DNA from: Gnetum montanum
Taxonomy: Eukaryota; Streptophyta; Gnetopsida; Gnetales; Gnetaceae
Assembly (NCBI GenBank): GCA_015680685.1
Contig: MNCI01008925.1
Coordinates: 227,786-291,785, forward strand
Direction of reading: 5' to 3'
Length of the DNA stretch: 64,000 nt
Part shown: one piece after another, positions 23,621 through 33,879 of the stretch
How positions within the stretch are numbered: position 1 is the stretch's first letter
How the letters are laid out: each line of letters begins with the position of its first letter
Notes under the pieces: model-generated
Seen by the model: the letters and a program-made list of their open reading frames with translations, nothing else
The model's database searches: none
What the model was told of the DNA's origin: nothing
Made by a program: the position numbers and the translations under genes

Positions 23621-24240
23621 GATTTGCATGTTAGCAGTCTGTAAGTCCTAGTTTTAAGTCTTGGTAGACTGTCGTTGCTGGTTTTAAGTCTCAGCAGACC
23701 ATGGTCCCAGTTTAAAGTCTGGGCAGACCGAGAAATGCTAGTTTTACATCGTAGCGGATGGTGGTGTGTCTGATTTATGGTCTCAGCAGACCGTGTTGTG
23801 GATGTCAGTTTCATGTCATGACCTAACGACAGAGCTGTGCTGGTTTTATGTCTCAGCAGAAGGCTGCTTACCTTTACCAGTTTTATGTCGTAGCAGACAG
23901 CTGGTGTCAGTTTAGCGTCGTGGCGGACACGTGCAAAAGATGTCAGTTTTTCGTCTTGGCGGACCTATACAACATTGCCAATTTTACATCGTAGCGGACG
24001 GTTACAACTTGCCAGTTTAGCGTCGTAGCGGATGGTCAGTGCCAGTTTAGTGTCATGGCAGATGCGTGCAAGGAATGCTAGTTTTACATCATAGCAGATG
24101 GTCAGTGCTAGTTTAGCATCATGGCGGACGAGTATCGCCAGTTTAACATCGTAGCGGACGATCAGTGCCAGTTTAGCATCGTGGCGGACGTGTGTTGCTA
24201 GTTTAACGTCGTAGCGGACGAGTATTTCCATACCTGCTGT
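23621..24240 (-). repeat. Tandem array between integrase and 3' LTR of F
   Basis: Around twenty imperfect copies of units of about 28-35 bp built on CAGTTTAGCGTCGTAGCGGAC (plus strand, variable spacers). Tandem arrays at this place are typical of Tat/Ogre elements. Related units occur at 27868 and 32460-32760. Confidence 0.85.
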
Positions 24241-24257
24241 TGACACCGTAGATGCTG

Positions 24258-25682
24258 CTAAATGTAATACCGCTTTAGATACACATGATTTACAGGATTT
24301 GGTAATTCATTACTGTTAATGTCTGCTAACTTGAATGCTTCGTTGCTGTACACGTCAACTACCAAGAAAGGGCCTTCCCAGTTTGCCAAGAATTTGCGTA
24401 CTAGTTCGTGCACGGCCTTGAGGACAATATCTCCTTTCTTGATCGGGTGCTGCTGAAGGTTGCGACGATGTTTCTGTCTCTAGTTATCTTGATACTTTTC
24501 AATCGTACCAAGCGTCTGTATTCGCTTCTCTACTACTGAATCCAAATCTGCAATTCGAGACTCGGTGTGTTGAGCCTCATTTATAATCATGGAGAGGACC
24601 ATTCTCAGAGAAGGAATTTGCAACTCGAGGGGCAGCACTGCTTCAGACCCATATACAAGGATATAGGGCTTATTACCTGTAGCTGTCCTACATGTAGTAC
24701 GATACGTCCATAGCACATAGAGGATCTGTTCGCGCCACCATCTTTTGTTGTCGTCGAGCATTTTCTTGAGCAGATTAATGATCACTTTGTTCGTTGCTTC
24801 AGCTTGACCATTCGCTTGCGGGTAATAGGGGGAGGAAAAATATTGTCTGATGCCTAGGTTATCACAGAAGGATTTGGTTTTCGTGCTACTAAACTGTGGC
24901 CCATTGTCGGTCATGATAGTTATCGGGAGACCAAATCTGGTTACTATATTGTCCAAGATAAAATGGCAAATCTGTTGGGATGTGATCTTCCATAGGAGAA
25001 CAGCCTCTACCCACTTCGTAAAATACTCAGTAGCGGTAATTATGAAGCTATGACCTGTGGAAGATTTCGGCGTGATGGGGCCTATAATGTCCAGTCCCCA
25101 TCGTTGAAATGGCCATGTTATCTGCGTTGTATGTAATTCTGTAGATGACACGTGGATGAGGTTTGCATGACGTTGACACATGTCACAAGTTTTAACCTTT
25201 GTCAGGCAATCTTTTTCCATGCGTGGCCAGTAGTATCCTAAGCGACAGATTTTTAGGGACATCGCTCATGGTGCTACGTGGCCGCCACGCAGTCCCTCGT
25301 GAACTTCGCCGACTATATGCTGCACTTGGTTTTTGCCGACGCAAGTAAGCAGCATGCCATCAAAAGAGCGTCTACAAAGAGTACTGCCTCCCATGATGAC
25401 ATACTGCCTAGCCCTCTTGCGAATTGCATCCTTCTGCGCACATGTCAATTCAGACGGTAGCTCGCCCTGTAGAAAGTAAGTTTTAATGTCGTCGTACCAT
25501 TCAGGCGTGCTTTCCTCGAGAAGAGAAGAGATTTGCGCCGCTTGAATGCTAGGATCTGCACAGTCTATTATTAATGTAGGGCAGGTGTCAAAAAGATGTA
25601 AAGGCACGTTCAGAGCCAGGGTGGCCAGTGCGTCGGCTAGTGTGTTGTTAGTGCATGGCACGTGTTGGGCATCAATGGTCAC
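24258..25682 (-). pseudogene. Integrase of element F
   Basis: Inserts the DNA copy into the genome. The H2C2 region reads HIVGEVHEGLRGGHVAP, then after a stop YYWPRMEKDCLTKVKTCDMCQ. The catalytic core has GLDIIGP (first D), MTDNGPQFSS (second D) and NGQAEATNK (E). The C-terminal domain continues beyond an in-frame TAG at about 24480: KKGDIVLKAVHELVRKF, NWEGPFLV and VYLKRYYI, ending at 24258. All three catalytic acids are present; two stops (near 25263 and 24480) break it. Confidence 0.92.
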
Positions 25683-25685
25683 AAA

Positions 25686-27737
25686 TCATCTCAGGAGATC
25701 TTTAGCCTTATCACAGTAGGGCTGCAAATGTACAGCCTTGCAAGCATAGACTCCTATGATTTGATTTATGACAAGCATCGAATCACCCCTAATCACCAGG
25801 TGTCGAACATCGAGTTCGCTGGCAATTAGTAATCCCCTGAGGAGTCCCTCGTACTCTGCCACATTATTCGTACAAGGGAAGGTCAAGCGATAAGCGTGAA
25901 GATGCACATCCTTAGGTCATAGCATAATAACAGTGGCGGCGCTGCCACCTTTCGCGGTTGAAGCTCCGTCGAAATACAACGTTGCTTCGGGGCCTGTCAA
26001 GACAGGGCTTAAACTATGTACATGTTCATCAGGGAATTCTGGTTCTATGGTCGCCTGCTTGTTAATTGGTGACGTTACTAACTGGTCAGCTATCGCTTGG
26101 CCTTTAGTAGAAGATTGGCCAATATAATGTAGATCAAATTCTGCCATGATAGCCTTCCAGCGAGCGATTTTACTACTCTCGTATAGGCTGTGCGTAATGG
26201 CCCTAAGAATGTTGTTTTTACAGATGATGTTGACCTTGCTACGGAAAAGATAATGCCTACACTTTTTAAGCGTAAAAACTAATGCTAGGCAGTTACGCTC
26301 TACGTCATTATACCTCGTTTCATAAGCACATAGAGCATGACTCAAGTAGTAGATGGGCACTTTCGACCCATCATCCCTCCTTTGACAAAGTAATGCTGCT
26401 AACGCTACGTCCGAAGTCACGAGGTAAATGTAAAATGGTAAGTCCCTTTGTGGTGGGAAAACCGTCAGCAAATGTTGCAGTTCTTGTTTTAAGCTGTCAA
26501 ACGCACGTTGGCAATTGTCGGTCCATTCGAAATTAACCCCCTTTTTTAGCAAGTGTTGCATAGGGTGTAGCTTGTCGGTTAATCTCGAGATGAATCGACG
26601 TATGAATTGTAAGCATCCCTGTAACCCGCGTAATTGCTTGAGGTCTATAGGAGGCGTCAACTCGACAATGGCTTTGACCTTATCAGGGTCAACTCGTATG
26701 CCGGTTTCTGACACCACAAACCCTAGCATGCGTCCGGTTTTGACTCCGAATACGTACTTCTTTGGGTTAAGCCAGAGCTTGTATTTGGAGCATCTTTTAA
26801 GGACTAATTCTAGGTCTTCTGAATGATCCTCAGACTTTAAAGACTTCATAGCTATATCATCTACATAATCATTCAGTTTCCCTAAGAGGTAATCGCTAAA
26901 GATGTATGTCATAGCCCGTTGATATGTTGCTCCAGCGTTCTTTAGACCAAAAGGCATCATGGTATAATAGAAAGTACCCCAGGGTGTCATGAACATTGTT
27001 GTCAATTGATGTTCTGAGTTGATGCGGATCTGATTATAGCCCGAAAATCCATCCATGAAGGACAAAAGCACATGCTCAGCTGTTGTATCGACTAGTTGGT
27101 CAATACTCAGAAGCGGGAAGTTGTCTTTGATTGTAGCCTTGTTTAAATCCTGGAAGTCTATGCAGATGCATATGCTTCCGGTCTTCTTTGGGACGACTAC
27201 AATGTTAGACATCCAATCTGAGTAATCGACCACATGGATGAAACCATCCTGATACAATTTGGTGATTTCATCACGCATGGCTAGCGCAATCTCTGGCTTG
27301 ATTTTCCGTACCTTTTGCCTAACTGCTTTAATCTGCGGGTCTAAGATAATGTTATGCTGGATTAGCTTGGGATCCAGTCCAGGCATATCTTCATATGACC
27401 ATGCAAAGACAGTAATGTTGTCTTGCAGGACCTGCTTTATGGAATCGTGTGTTTTCTGATCTAATAAAGAACTGACTTTAAGCGTTTTGGCTTCACCCCT
27501 ATGTGTAACAATAAAGACCTCATTGAGGGAGTCTTCAGTTATGTCCCTAGCCTCCAGGTCTAGCGTGTGCATCGACTGTTCTAGCCATTCTGGGGATGTC
27601 TCTGACGTGGCTATGGTTACATCTTCTAAAGGGAGGTTAATGTCTAACAGCATGGAGTCGAATTGCCTAACTACCTTCCCGTATGGGCCCGTCAAAGTTA
27701 AAGGTGCTGAAAATGTTGCGTCCATTTGCCGTTTGTC
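25686..27737 (-). pseudogene. Reverse transcriptase, RNase H and second RNase H of element F
   Basis: An open frame of about 606 codons follows a splice acceptor at 27738. RT motifs are CICIDFQDLNKATIKDNFPL, FMDGFSGYNQI and the catalytic DYVDD near residue 300. The first RNase H has YYLSHALCAYETRYNDVERN. The second, archaeal-type RNase H starts LYFDGAS; it runs past a TAG at 25914-25916 into TNNVAEYEGLLRGLLIASEL and IRGDSMLVINQI. Dual RNase H marks the Tat/Ogre lineage. No ATG is found at the start, which fits translation from a spliced mRNA. Confidence 0.92.
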
Positions 27738-27750
27738 CTGCAAAACCACA
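27737..27750 (-). promoter_or_regulatory. Putative sense-strand 3' splice site before RT
   Basis: Minus strand reads TTTGTGGTTTTGCAG then GACAAACGG, a good plant acceptor exactly where the RT frame opens without an ATG. Ogre elements are known to splice an intron between protease and RT. The matching donor is unresolved; AAC/GTAAAG near 32978 is one candidate. Confidence 0.55.
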
Positions 27751-27867
27751 AAGTGCGTAAATGATTAGGAGAAAGATGACGTAGTGTTGTCAAATGTGGA
27801 AAGTTAATTGAAGTTTGAAATTGTAAACAGGCTGTAATCAATGCTACCCGATTACGAGGCAATAAGA

Positions 27868-27893
27868 TGTGATAGTTTAACGTCATTTCGGAC
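27868..27893 (+). repeat. Single copy of the F tandem-repeat motif
   Basis: ATAGTTTAACGTCATTTCGGAC resembles the units of the arrays at 23621-24240 and 32460-32760. It lies between the RT and the antisense gene. Confidence 0.5.
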
Positions 27894-27992
27894 AGTGGAG
27901 CATGCGATGTCAGCCGCATTAATATCTTGATTTTTGGGCTCCGTTTTAGGAAAGTCCTGCTAAAATCAGATATCAAGTCTGTGATCCTCGCA

Positions 27993-28000
27993 TATAAGTA
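27993..28000 (+). promoter_or_regulatory. Possible TATA box of the antisense gene
   Basis: TATAAGTA lies about 158 bp upstream of the ATG at 28151, a plausible core promoter distance. Confidence 0.35.
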
Positions 28001-28150
28001 AGTGGTTTTTGATGAGGACGGGCTGTTGGCTGTTGTGAATTCGAATTCGTAATTGTTGCTGAGCGAGGGAAGAAAGAGCAGAGGATTAGAGCGTGTGGTT
28101 TTGCGAAGATTTGCAAGTGCTAAACGGTGAAACATTTTGAAGCTGTTACA

Positions 28151-31100
28151 ATGGCACCAAAAATCAAATGGAAGAATGCAAAATTGGCCAAAATTGATGA
28201 GGTGTAAGAAAATCTGGAGCGTGTTTCGCAGGCAGTGGTCGATGTTCGTGATCCTACGCCTTTAAACCGGTAGGTCATTCCTTACATGCTTATGTTTGTT
28301 TTGATGTCTATTTTTCGTAGTATCTTTTGCATGAATGTGGATTGCAAATTATGGACCTTGGGTTAATGTGAGGGTTTTATGGGATTGCGTCTACTGCTGT
28401 CGTCAGGGACGAACCTTGCGTTGTTGGAAGGGTTTGGGCGATTTTGGCCTGGATAATTAGGTGTAGTTTGTAGGTTTCCTGTATTAACGATACAAATGTA
28501 AATCTAGGCGTTGATTTATGTTTCGGGTTTTCTGTACAGCATTACGCTAAATCCTGTTCTAATTGTCTTGGATATTGTCGGGGTTTTGTGTTGTATAAAC
28601 CCTATCATCCCTAATGTCCCTCCCCCAAAATGCGGTTGCAAGGGAAGGCCATATGGTTTCGACGGGATGCGCTGGAGTTTCTGCAGTTCTTACTGCACAA
28701 CTACATCATCATTGTGTGGTCTAATTTGTCCAGCGATATCACTGGTGCCATTTTAGAGCACCTGCTGGCGGGTTCTGCACAAGGGATTCTGGCCTTCTTG
28801 ACAGACGGGGCCATCGACACGGGTTGTCCTGAGGACCGCGAACTTAGCGCCCGAGGCTTGAGGTGCTTAAACTGGATCTGGAAAATGGCCTAGTTTAGTT
28901 GTTATCATGCATATAACACGCTGTTTATGGCTCGCCATGCTTCGACCTATTTTCAGAACCCACAAGGCACAGTGTACTACGCAAGCGGGTAAGCAAATTT
29001 TGTTAACTGTATTTTTTGTCATATGTCTATCATCGAGATGAAGTATAAGATAAGCCTATATGAAAAATTTAAGATGAGCCTATGTGGTATGGTACAGGTT
29101 TTTTATTCATGACAACAGGCTAGTTGGAAATGGAGATACATTATCATGGGCCGAAACGGCAATAATGGCATTTACTTCAACTAGTAATGTGCGCACTGGT
29201 GTTATAGGGCAGATTGGCTTTGAAATGCGTGAGTACCCCACCCGCTATGCTAAGGCTTTTGAGAATTGCTATGCACTCGGGTGGCTACACGATGACTAGA
29301 CCTTAGATCTGCCCCTTACTGTTGAGGACGTGCAGAAGAACCTTCCGTCATTTCCCTTGCCATTTGGACCTGGTAAGGCTGTTGTATAGTCGATTATTGC
29401 GTAGTATAGTTGTAAATTATGAGCGTTGTGTAATAATGTTTTAATTTGACTTGTGTTTTACGCTATTCAGTCAGGAAATCCCAGGAGATTACCCTTACGA
29501 TTTTCGGCCGCGAGGTGAGCACCATCCTCTTCCGCTACGGGGACATCAAGGATGCACAGCGCTGGCTTGGCCACTTAGCGGCCCCAGTTGTGGTGACCAC
29601 CAAGATCTGACCAGCAGGGCTAATGCATCTGTTTTTAGCTACAACTCCTGATGTCCCTGCCAGTGAAATGCTAACCCTAGTCAACTCCTTCAACGAAAAG
29701 GCAGAGCATTTTTGTATGCGCGTACATCAGGTACGCGTAAGCTTTAACATTGACGCTCAGCTCTTTGCAGACCTATTTGGCGTCCCCTCGAACGACCTTC
29801 CCGTAAGTGAGAAGGTAAAGAGGAGCCTCGAATTCCAGTAGTGGCTGGAGGAGTGGGTAAGGGTCCCGAAGGAGCCTAAAGGGTTTCCTTGCGAAAGATT
29901 CCAAATGGGCGTTGCCAAGACAATTTATCCTCTTTTCCGGGCCCGAACCTTCCCCAAAACTCTCTCACAAGGGAAGTTCTTTTCTATAGAACAGACCCGT
30001 ATTATGTGTGAGGTTCTGGAGGAGGGGACCTAGTTCAATTGGGCAACCTATTTTGCTAAGGGGCTGCACAATGAGATGATCAAGCTTCACAAGAAGCTTG
30101 AGTCTCATTTTAATGTGCATTACACCTTCTTCATAGCTTGCCTTCGGCGGTTTGCTGAGTTTCTGGTCGTCCAAAGGAATGGGGTATGGGTGCAGCAAGA
30201 CCGAGATCAGCTATCCAAACCCTGCATTACCCATATCCTCAGCACTACCCCTGGGCAGGATCCGCCGGAAGGGATCGGGGAGTCATTGTCTATAACGACC
30301 AAGGGGTTGGCGACGTCTCGGCTGCGAGGCCCCGATAGTGTAGATGGGATAATGCCTACTTACACTGGCGATGCCTCATGGGGGGAAACGTCTGGCGGAG
30401 GAAATCGTGGAACCTGCAGCTCGGAGTAAGAGGCTTCGTATAACTGAGGCTTCTGCCGAACCTGGGAGCGGCGTAGGCCAAACTGTGGCGATCAAAGTTC
30501 AGCGGAGTAAGCCCCCGCCTGGTAAGTGTGAAGGAACTGTATTACGCAATGTTCATTTAGATGGTTTGGAATGATATACCAAGGTATTGTAATATGACTA
30601 TTGAAAACTGCAGAGGAGTTGACCCCTGAGACAGGGGCAGTAGTACTAAGTCGTGGGGTAGGGGCCTCAGTTTTGGAGGAAGAGGCCCCAGCTGTTAGCG
30701 GCAGCCGTGCACAGAACCTGGTGCATGAGGAGGCCCTAGCCACTGGAACCAGCGACACACAGACTCAAGTGCATGAAGAGAAAAAGGAGGCAGAAAATGT
30801 TGGCGAAGTCACCACTGTCACCGGTAGAGGTAATGAGTGTGTTAGCAAGTTTGCAGGATTTTGATAATAGATGCAGTTTCTAACTAGATTACGCTACAGG
30901 AGAAGAGGATGTATCCACGTCTATCGCTATGAGCAGAGCGTGGAGAGACTTCCCTGACAAATTTTCCTTCATGGAAGGCATTGTCAGTGACATGATTGAG
31001 TGCCTAGAGAGCGTTGAACCTGGAGCTGGTACGTTATGATTGTAGTAAGGTTGTGATATTACATAGTGGTAATGTGTCACCAATATTGATGATTGTTTTT

Positions 31101-32282
31101 GTTAGGAGCTCGTCTCCGATGGGATCCCACGGAGCCCATTGATTTGGACACAGTGGAGCCTCCATCTGATTAGGGAGCCATGCCACGCCACATTTATGAG
31201 GACATGCGTAAATGTGCGTTATGATCGACACGCTCCTTATGGGAGAGTAAAGGCGTCAATGAGAGCCTCTGGAAACGGCTGCAGAGAGTAGAACAGAGGG
31301 TTGAGTCTCTGACCAAAGAGGTCAGAGACCTGAGGTCACGGTGCGACTTCCTATAGGCGCGGGCGATGGGGGATGAAGACTGGCATACCGCTATTGTCGA
31401 CTGCTCCCGTTATTGGACCACCTTCAAAAACAGCGTACAGACTAGTCAGGCGTTGGTAAAGCAGCGGATGCAGATAGAGCTCCTAGCTCAGAAAAGCTAG
31501 GATTAGAGGGACTATTGTGCAAGTGTGCAAGAGTGGGGGCAGAAGGAGAAGAACCACAAACATCTGTATAAGTGAGAAAGCATCACTTATCGAAAACTCT
31601 ACCGCGATTCTGCCATCAAGGCCCAATCTTTGGAAGTTTTCCTGGACGTCATCAAAGCTTCAGAAGCCTTCAAGAAGTTTGAAAAGCATGTGACTGTAAG
31701 TGCATCTCCAGAAAGGGAGATGACTCTCCCTGGGGGTCAAAGAACAGTCCCTACATTCTTCCTTGATCCGCCTCATTTGACTAGCATGGAGAAAGGGAAA
31801 GTGAAGGGTGGAGCTACCTTGGGAGAGGATTTGTGGCCAGATCTAACGGAGGAAGAGATTATGAAGCACCTGTGGGCTAGCCTAGACAAGCTTCCCTTTG
31901 CTGCGGAAGCAGGACCATCGCAAGTGAGTTTTTGCATTACTAAATCTAAATTCTCTGATTGTTTTGTCAAGGCTTGTCTTGCTAATATGTTTTCTTCTTT
32001 TGTATATAGGTACCAGAAGAGGATAGAGAAGACGAGCCAGCTAAGGAGTCAGGAGAGGAAGCAGCAGATGTAGAGGAAGAAGCATAAGCAGAGGAAGAGG
32101 AAGAACGCAGCGATGAAGAACGTCCTCCCGTGGAGCCAGTGCCGGAACGAGGACCTCATGAAGAGGAAATTCTTCGTGAAAGAATAATTCCCAGAAACGA
32201 CGGCCCACTGGAGGATGATCCATTAGGGCTGGATCTGGACTTAAGAGATACTGGTGACAGTGGCAGTAGAGGGGATGCGTAA
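28151..32282 (+). pseudogene. Antisense eight-exon gene inside element F
   Basis: Opposite to gag-pol. Proposed exons: 28151-28269, 28540-28988, 29098-29372, 29471-30521, 30614-30829, 30900-31028, 31106-31923, 32010-32282. All introns are GT-AG, with donors such as GTAAGC, GTAAGG, GTAAGT and GTGAGT, and junctions after exon 2 keep phase. The product (roughly 1,100 residues) starts MAPKIKWKNAKLAKIDE. A conserved-looking globular region follows (RRDALEFLQFLL, HAYNTLFMARHASTYFQNP, EMREYPTRYAKAFENCYALG, FGREVSTILFRYGDIKDAQR). Then come a basic PAARSKRLR, a coiled coil (RVEQRVESLTKEVRDLR) and a Glu-rich acidic tail. I do not recognise the family. About 13 in-frame stops and two frameshifts (near 28625 and 30375) make this copy dead. 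Extra antisense ORFs are known in Tat-lineage elements, but usually downstream of pol. Confidence 0.8.
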
Positions 32283-32459
32283 TCATGATTTACGCATAAT
32301 CTTATTGATGTGGAGTGAAGTGGTGTTTTATGAATGACTGAAAAGACACGTTATGAAACCTGGTGGATGTTTTAAATGTCAATTATTCTATCTTTTTTGA
32401 CTTTTATGCTTTTATCTACACAACGTGAACGTAATTATTAAGGATTTCACCTAAGCTAT

Positions 32460-32760
32460 AATGATAGGATGTGTAACTAGTTTAAGGCCATTGAGGGCCG
32501 CGGCTAGTTTAAGGCCATTGCGGGCCGTGACTAGTTTAAGGCCATTGCGGGCCGCGGCTAGTTTAAGGCCATTGTGGGCCGCGGCTAGTTTAAGGCCATT
32601 GCGGGCCGCCTGCGTGATATGGAAAGCGTAAACAGTATTAATACGCAATCCTGTGTAACTAGTTTAAGGCCATTGCGGGCCATCATATGATTCTGGGTAA
32701 ACTAGCGACTAGTTTAAGGCCATTGCGGGCCATGGCTAGTTTAAGGCCATTACGGGCCCA
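32460..32760 (-). repeat. Tandem array between protease and antisense gene of F
   Basis: Eight or so copies of a 27-30-bp unit, CTAGTTTAAGGCCATTGCGGGCC plus a short spacer. The core AGTTTA..G.C.T.GCGG.C is shared with the array at 23621-24240. Confidence 0.88.
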
Positions 32761-32944
32761 CTGCGTAATTGCGTAAATGATAATGGCATAAATAGTATGA
32801 GTACAGTAAATCGAATAGCGTAAGAGATGACAAGCGTAAACTCTGAGAGCGAATGTAGCATGAAAATGTATGAAACAAAAGAAATGGCTAAGTACAAGTC
32901 GCGATAACTTGCCAAAACATGATAACATATGCAAAGACCATCAT

Positions 32945-33877
32945 TCAACCATTAATACACAATTGTCTCTTAATGGCCTTTACGTTGAGCGTTGCATAAG
33001 GGCGAGAAGACTTATGGTTTGAGTCCTCTACGCTGCCATCCGGAAATGGCAGGTCGGCCCAAGCTAGACCGTCATCATTGCTATTGGTTTGTCGAGCGGT
33101 TTGGAGATGGGTCTGATCATCAGTCATTTCTATCTCCGAACCCCGTTCTTCTTCAATGTTATTGATGGTCGTGGGGGTGATTTCATCACTGCGTATCACA
33201 ACCTCCCCTCTGGCATAGGGCAGGTGTATCTCTTGGTGTATCGGTGACGAAACCGCCCTCAACTGGGCTAACCACGACCTCCCTAGGATCAGGTTGAACC
33301 TTGGCATCTCCTCGATGACTAAGAAAGTGGCCTCTATTTGGACCTGATCTCCCACCACAAACTCAATACGCACCATCCCCTTGACTTGAACCCGTGCCCC
33401 ATTGAACAATTTTACGCAAGCCGTCGTCGTGGGAGTGATCTGGTCGACTAGACCTAACCTATCCATGATGGAATAGGGTATGACGTTGGTAGCTACGCCA
33501 TCGTCTATGTGCACCCTCCAGATCTAGTATTGACCGACCCGGATGGTGATGAACATAGGTTCAGTTTTCACTTGACCTTTCTCCAAATCGTCTTTAATAG
33601 AATCATCATGGAAGGTCAACGAGGTAGGCCTGGGTCGCTCAGCTTCAAAAGGAAACATGACAGCATGTATCGCTTCCTCCTCCGTTGGTAAGCTACCATC
33701 CACTGATATGAACATCAACATACGTACCATAGCCTCATGGTGTTCCCGAGATGTCATAAGCAGGTCATAAAGGCTTAGCATTATGTTCTTTTGCTTGAGA
33801 GCCTGTTTGACTTGCGTAAATGCATCGAGGAGGTCCTTCTCTCGGCTAGGTTGTTTATCCCCCTTGTCCTCTTCCAT
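32945..33877 (-). pseudogene. Retropepsin (protease) of element F
   Basis: Minus strand. An N-terminal part reads LLDAFTQVKQALKQKNIMLSL. After a stop near 33522 the protease follows with IDDGVATNVIPYSIMDRLG (active-site region, D-D-G for the usual D-S/T-G) and FNLILGRSWLAQ, the second family block. It ends ATLNVKAIKRQL at 32945. The DDG variant would keep the catalytic Asp. Confidence 0.85.
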
Positions 33878-33879
33878 TC

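Noticed and set aside
23244-23814. Overlapping GC-rich open frames on both strands of F
   Set aside because: No domain, partly made of the tandem array, and in the usual 3' untranslated region.
23621-24240. Repeat-protein reading frame (KLALTIRYDVKLA-like)
   Set aside because: It follows from a repeat unit in a known tandem-array position of Tat/Ogre elements; frames shift between units.
28643-28660. Exon 2 of the antisense gene starting at 28643
   Set aside because: The AG is there, but phase with exon 1 fails; the acceptor before 28540 is better and needs only one indel in the C-run near 28625.
30371-32286. Minus-strand frames across the antisense gene as continued gag-pol
   Set aside because: They hold no retroelement motif and mirror the exons of the plus-strand gene.
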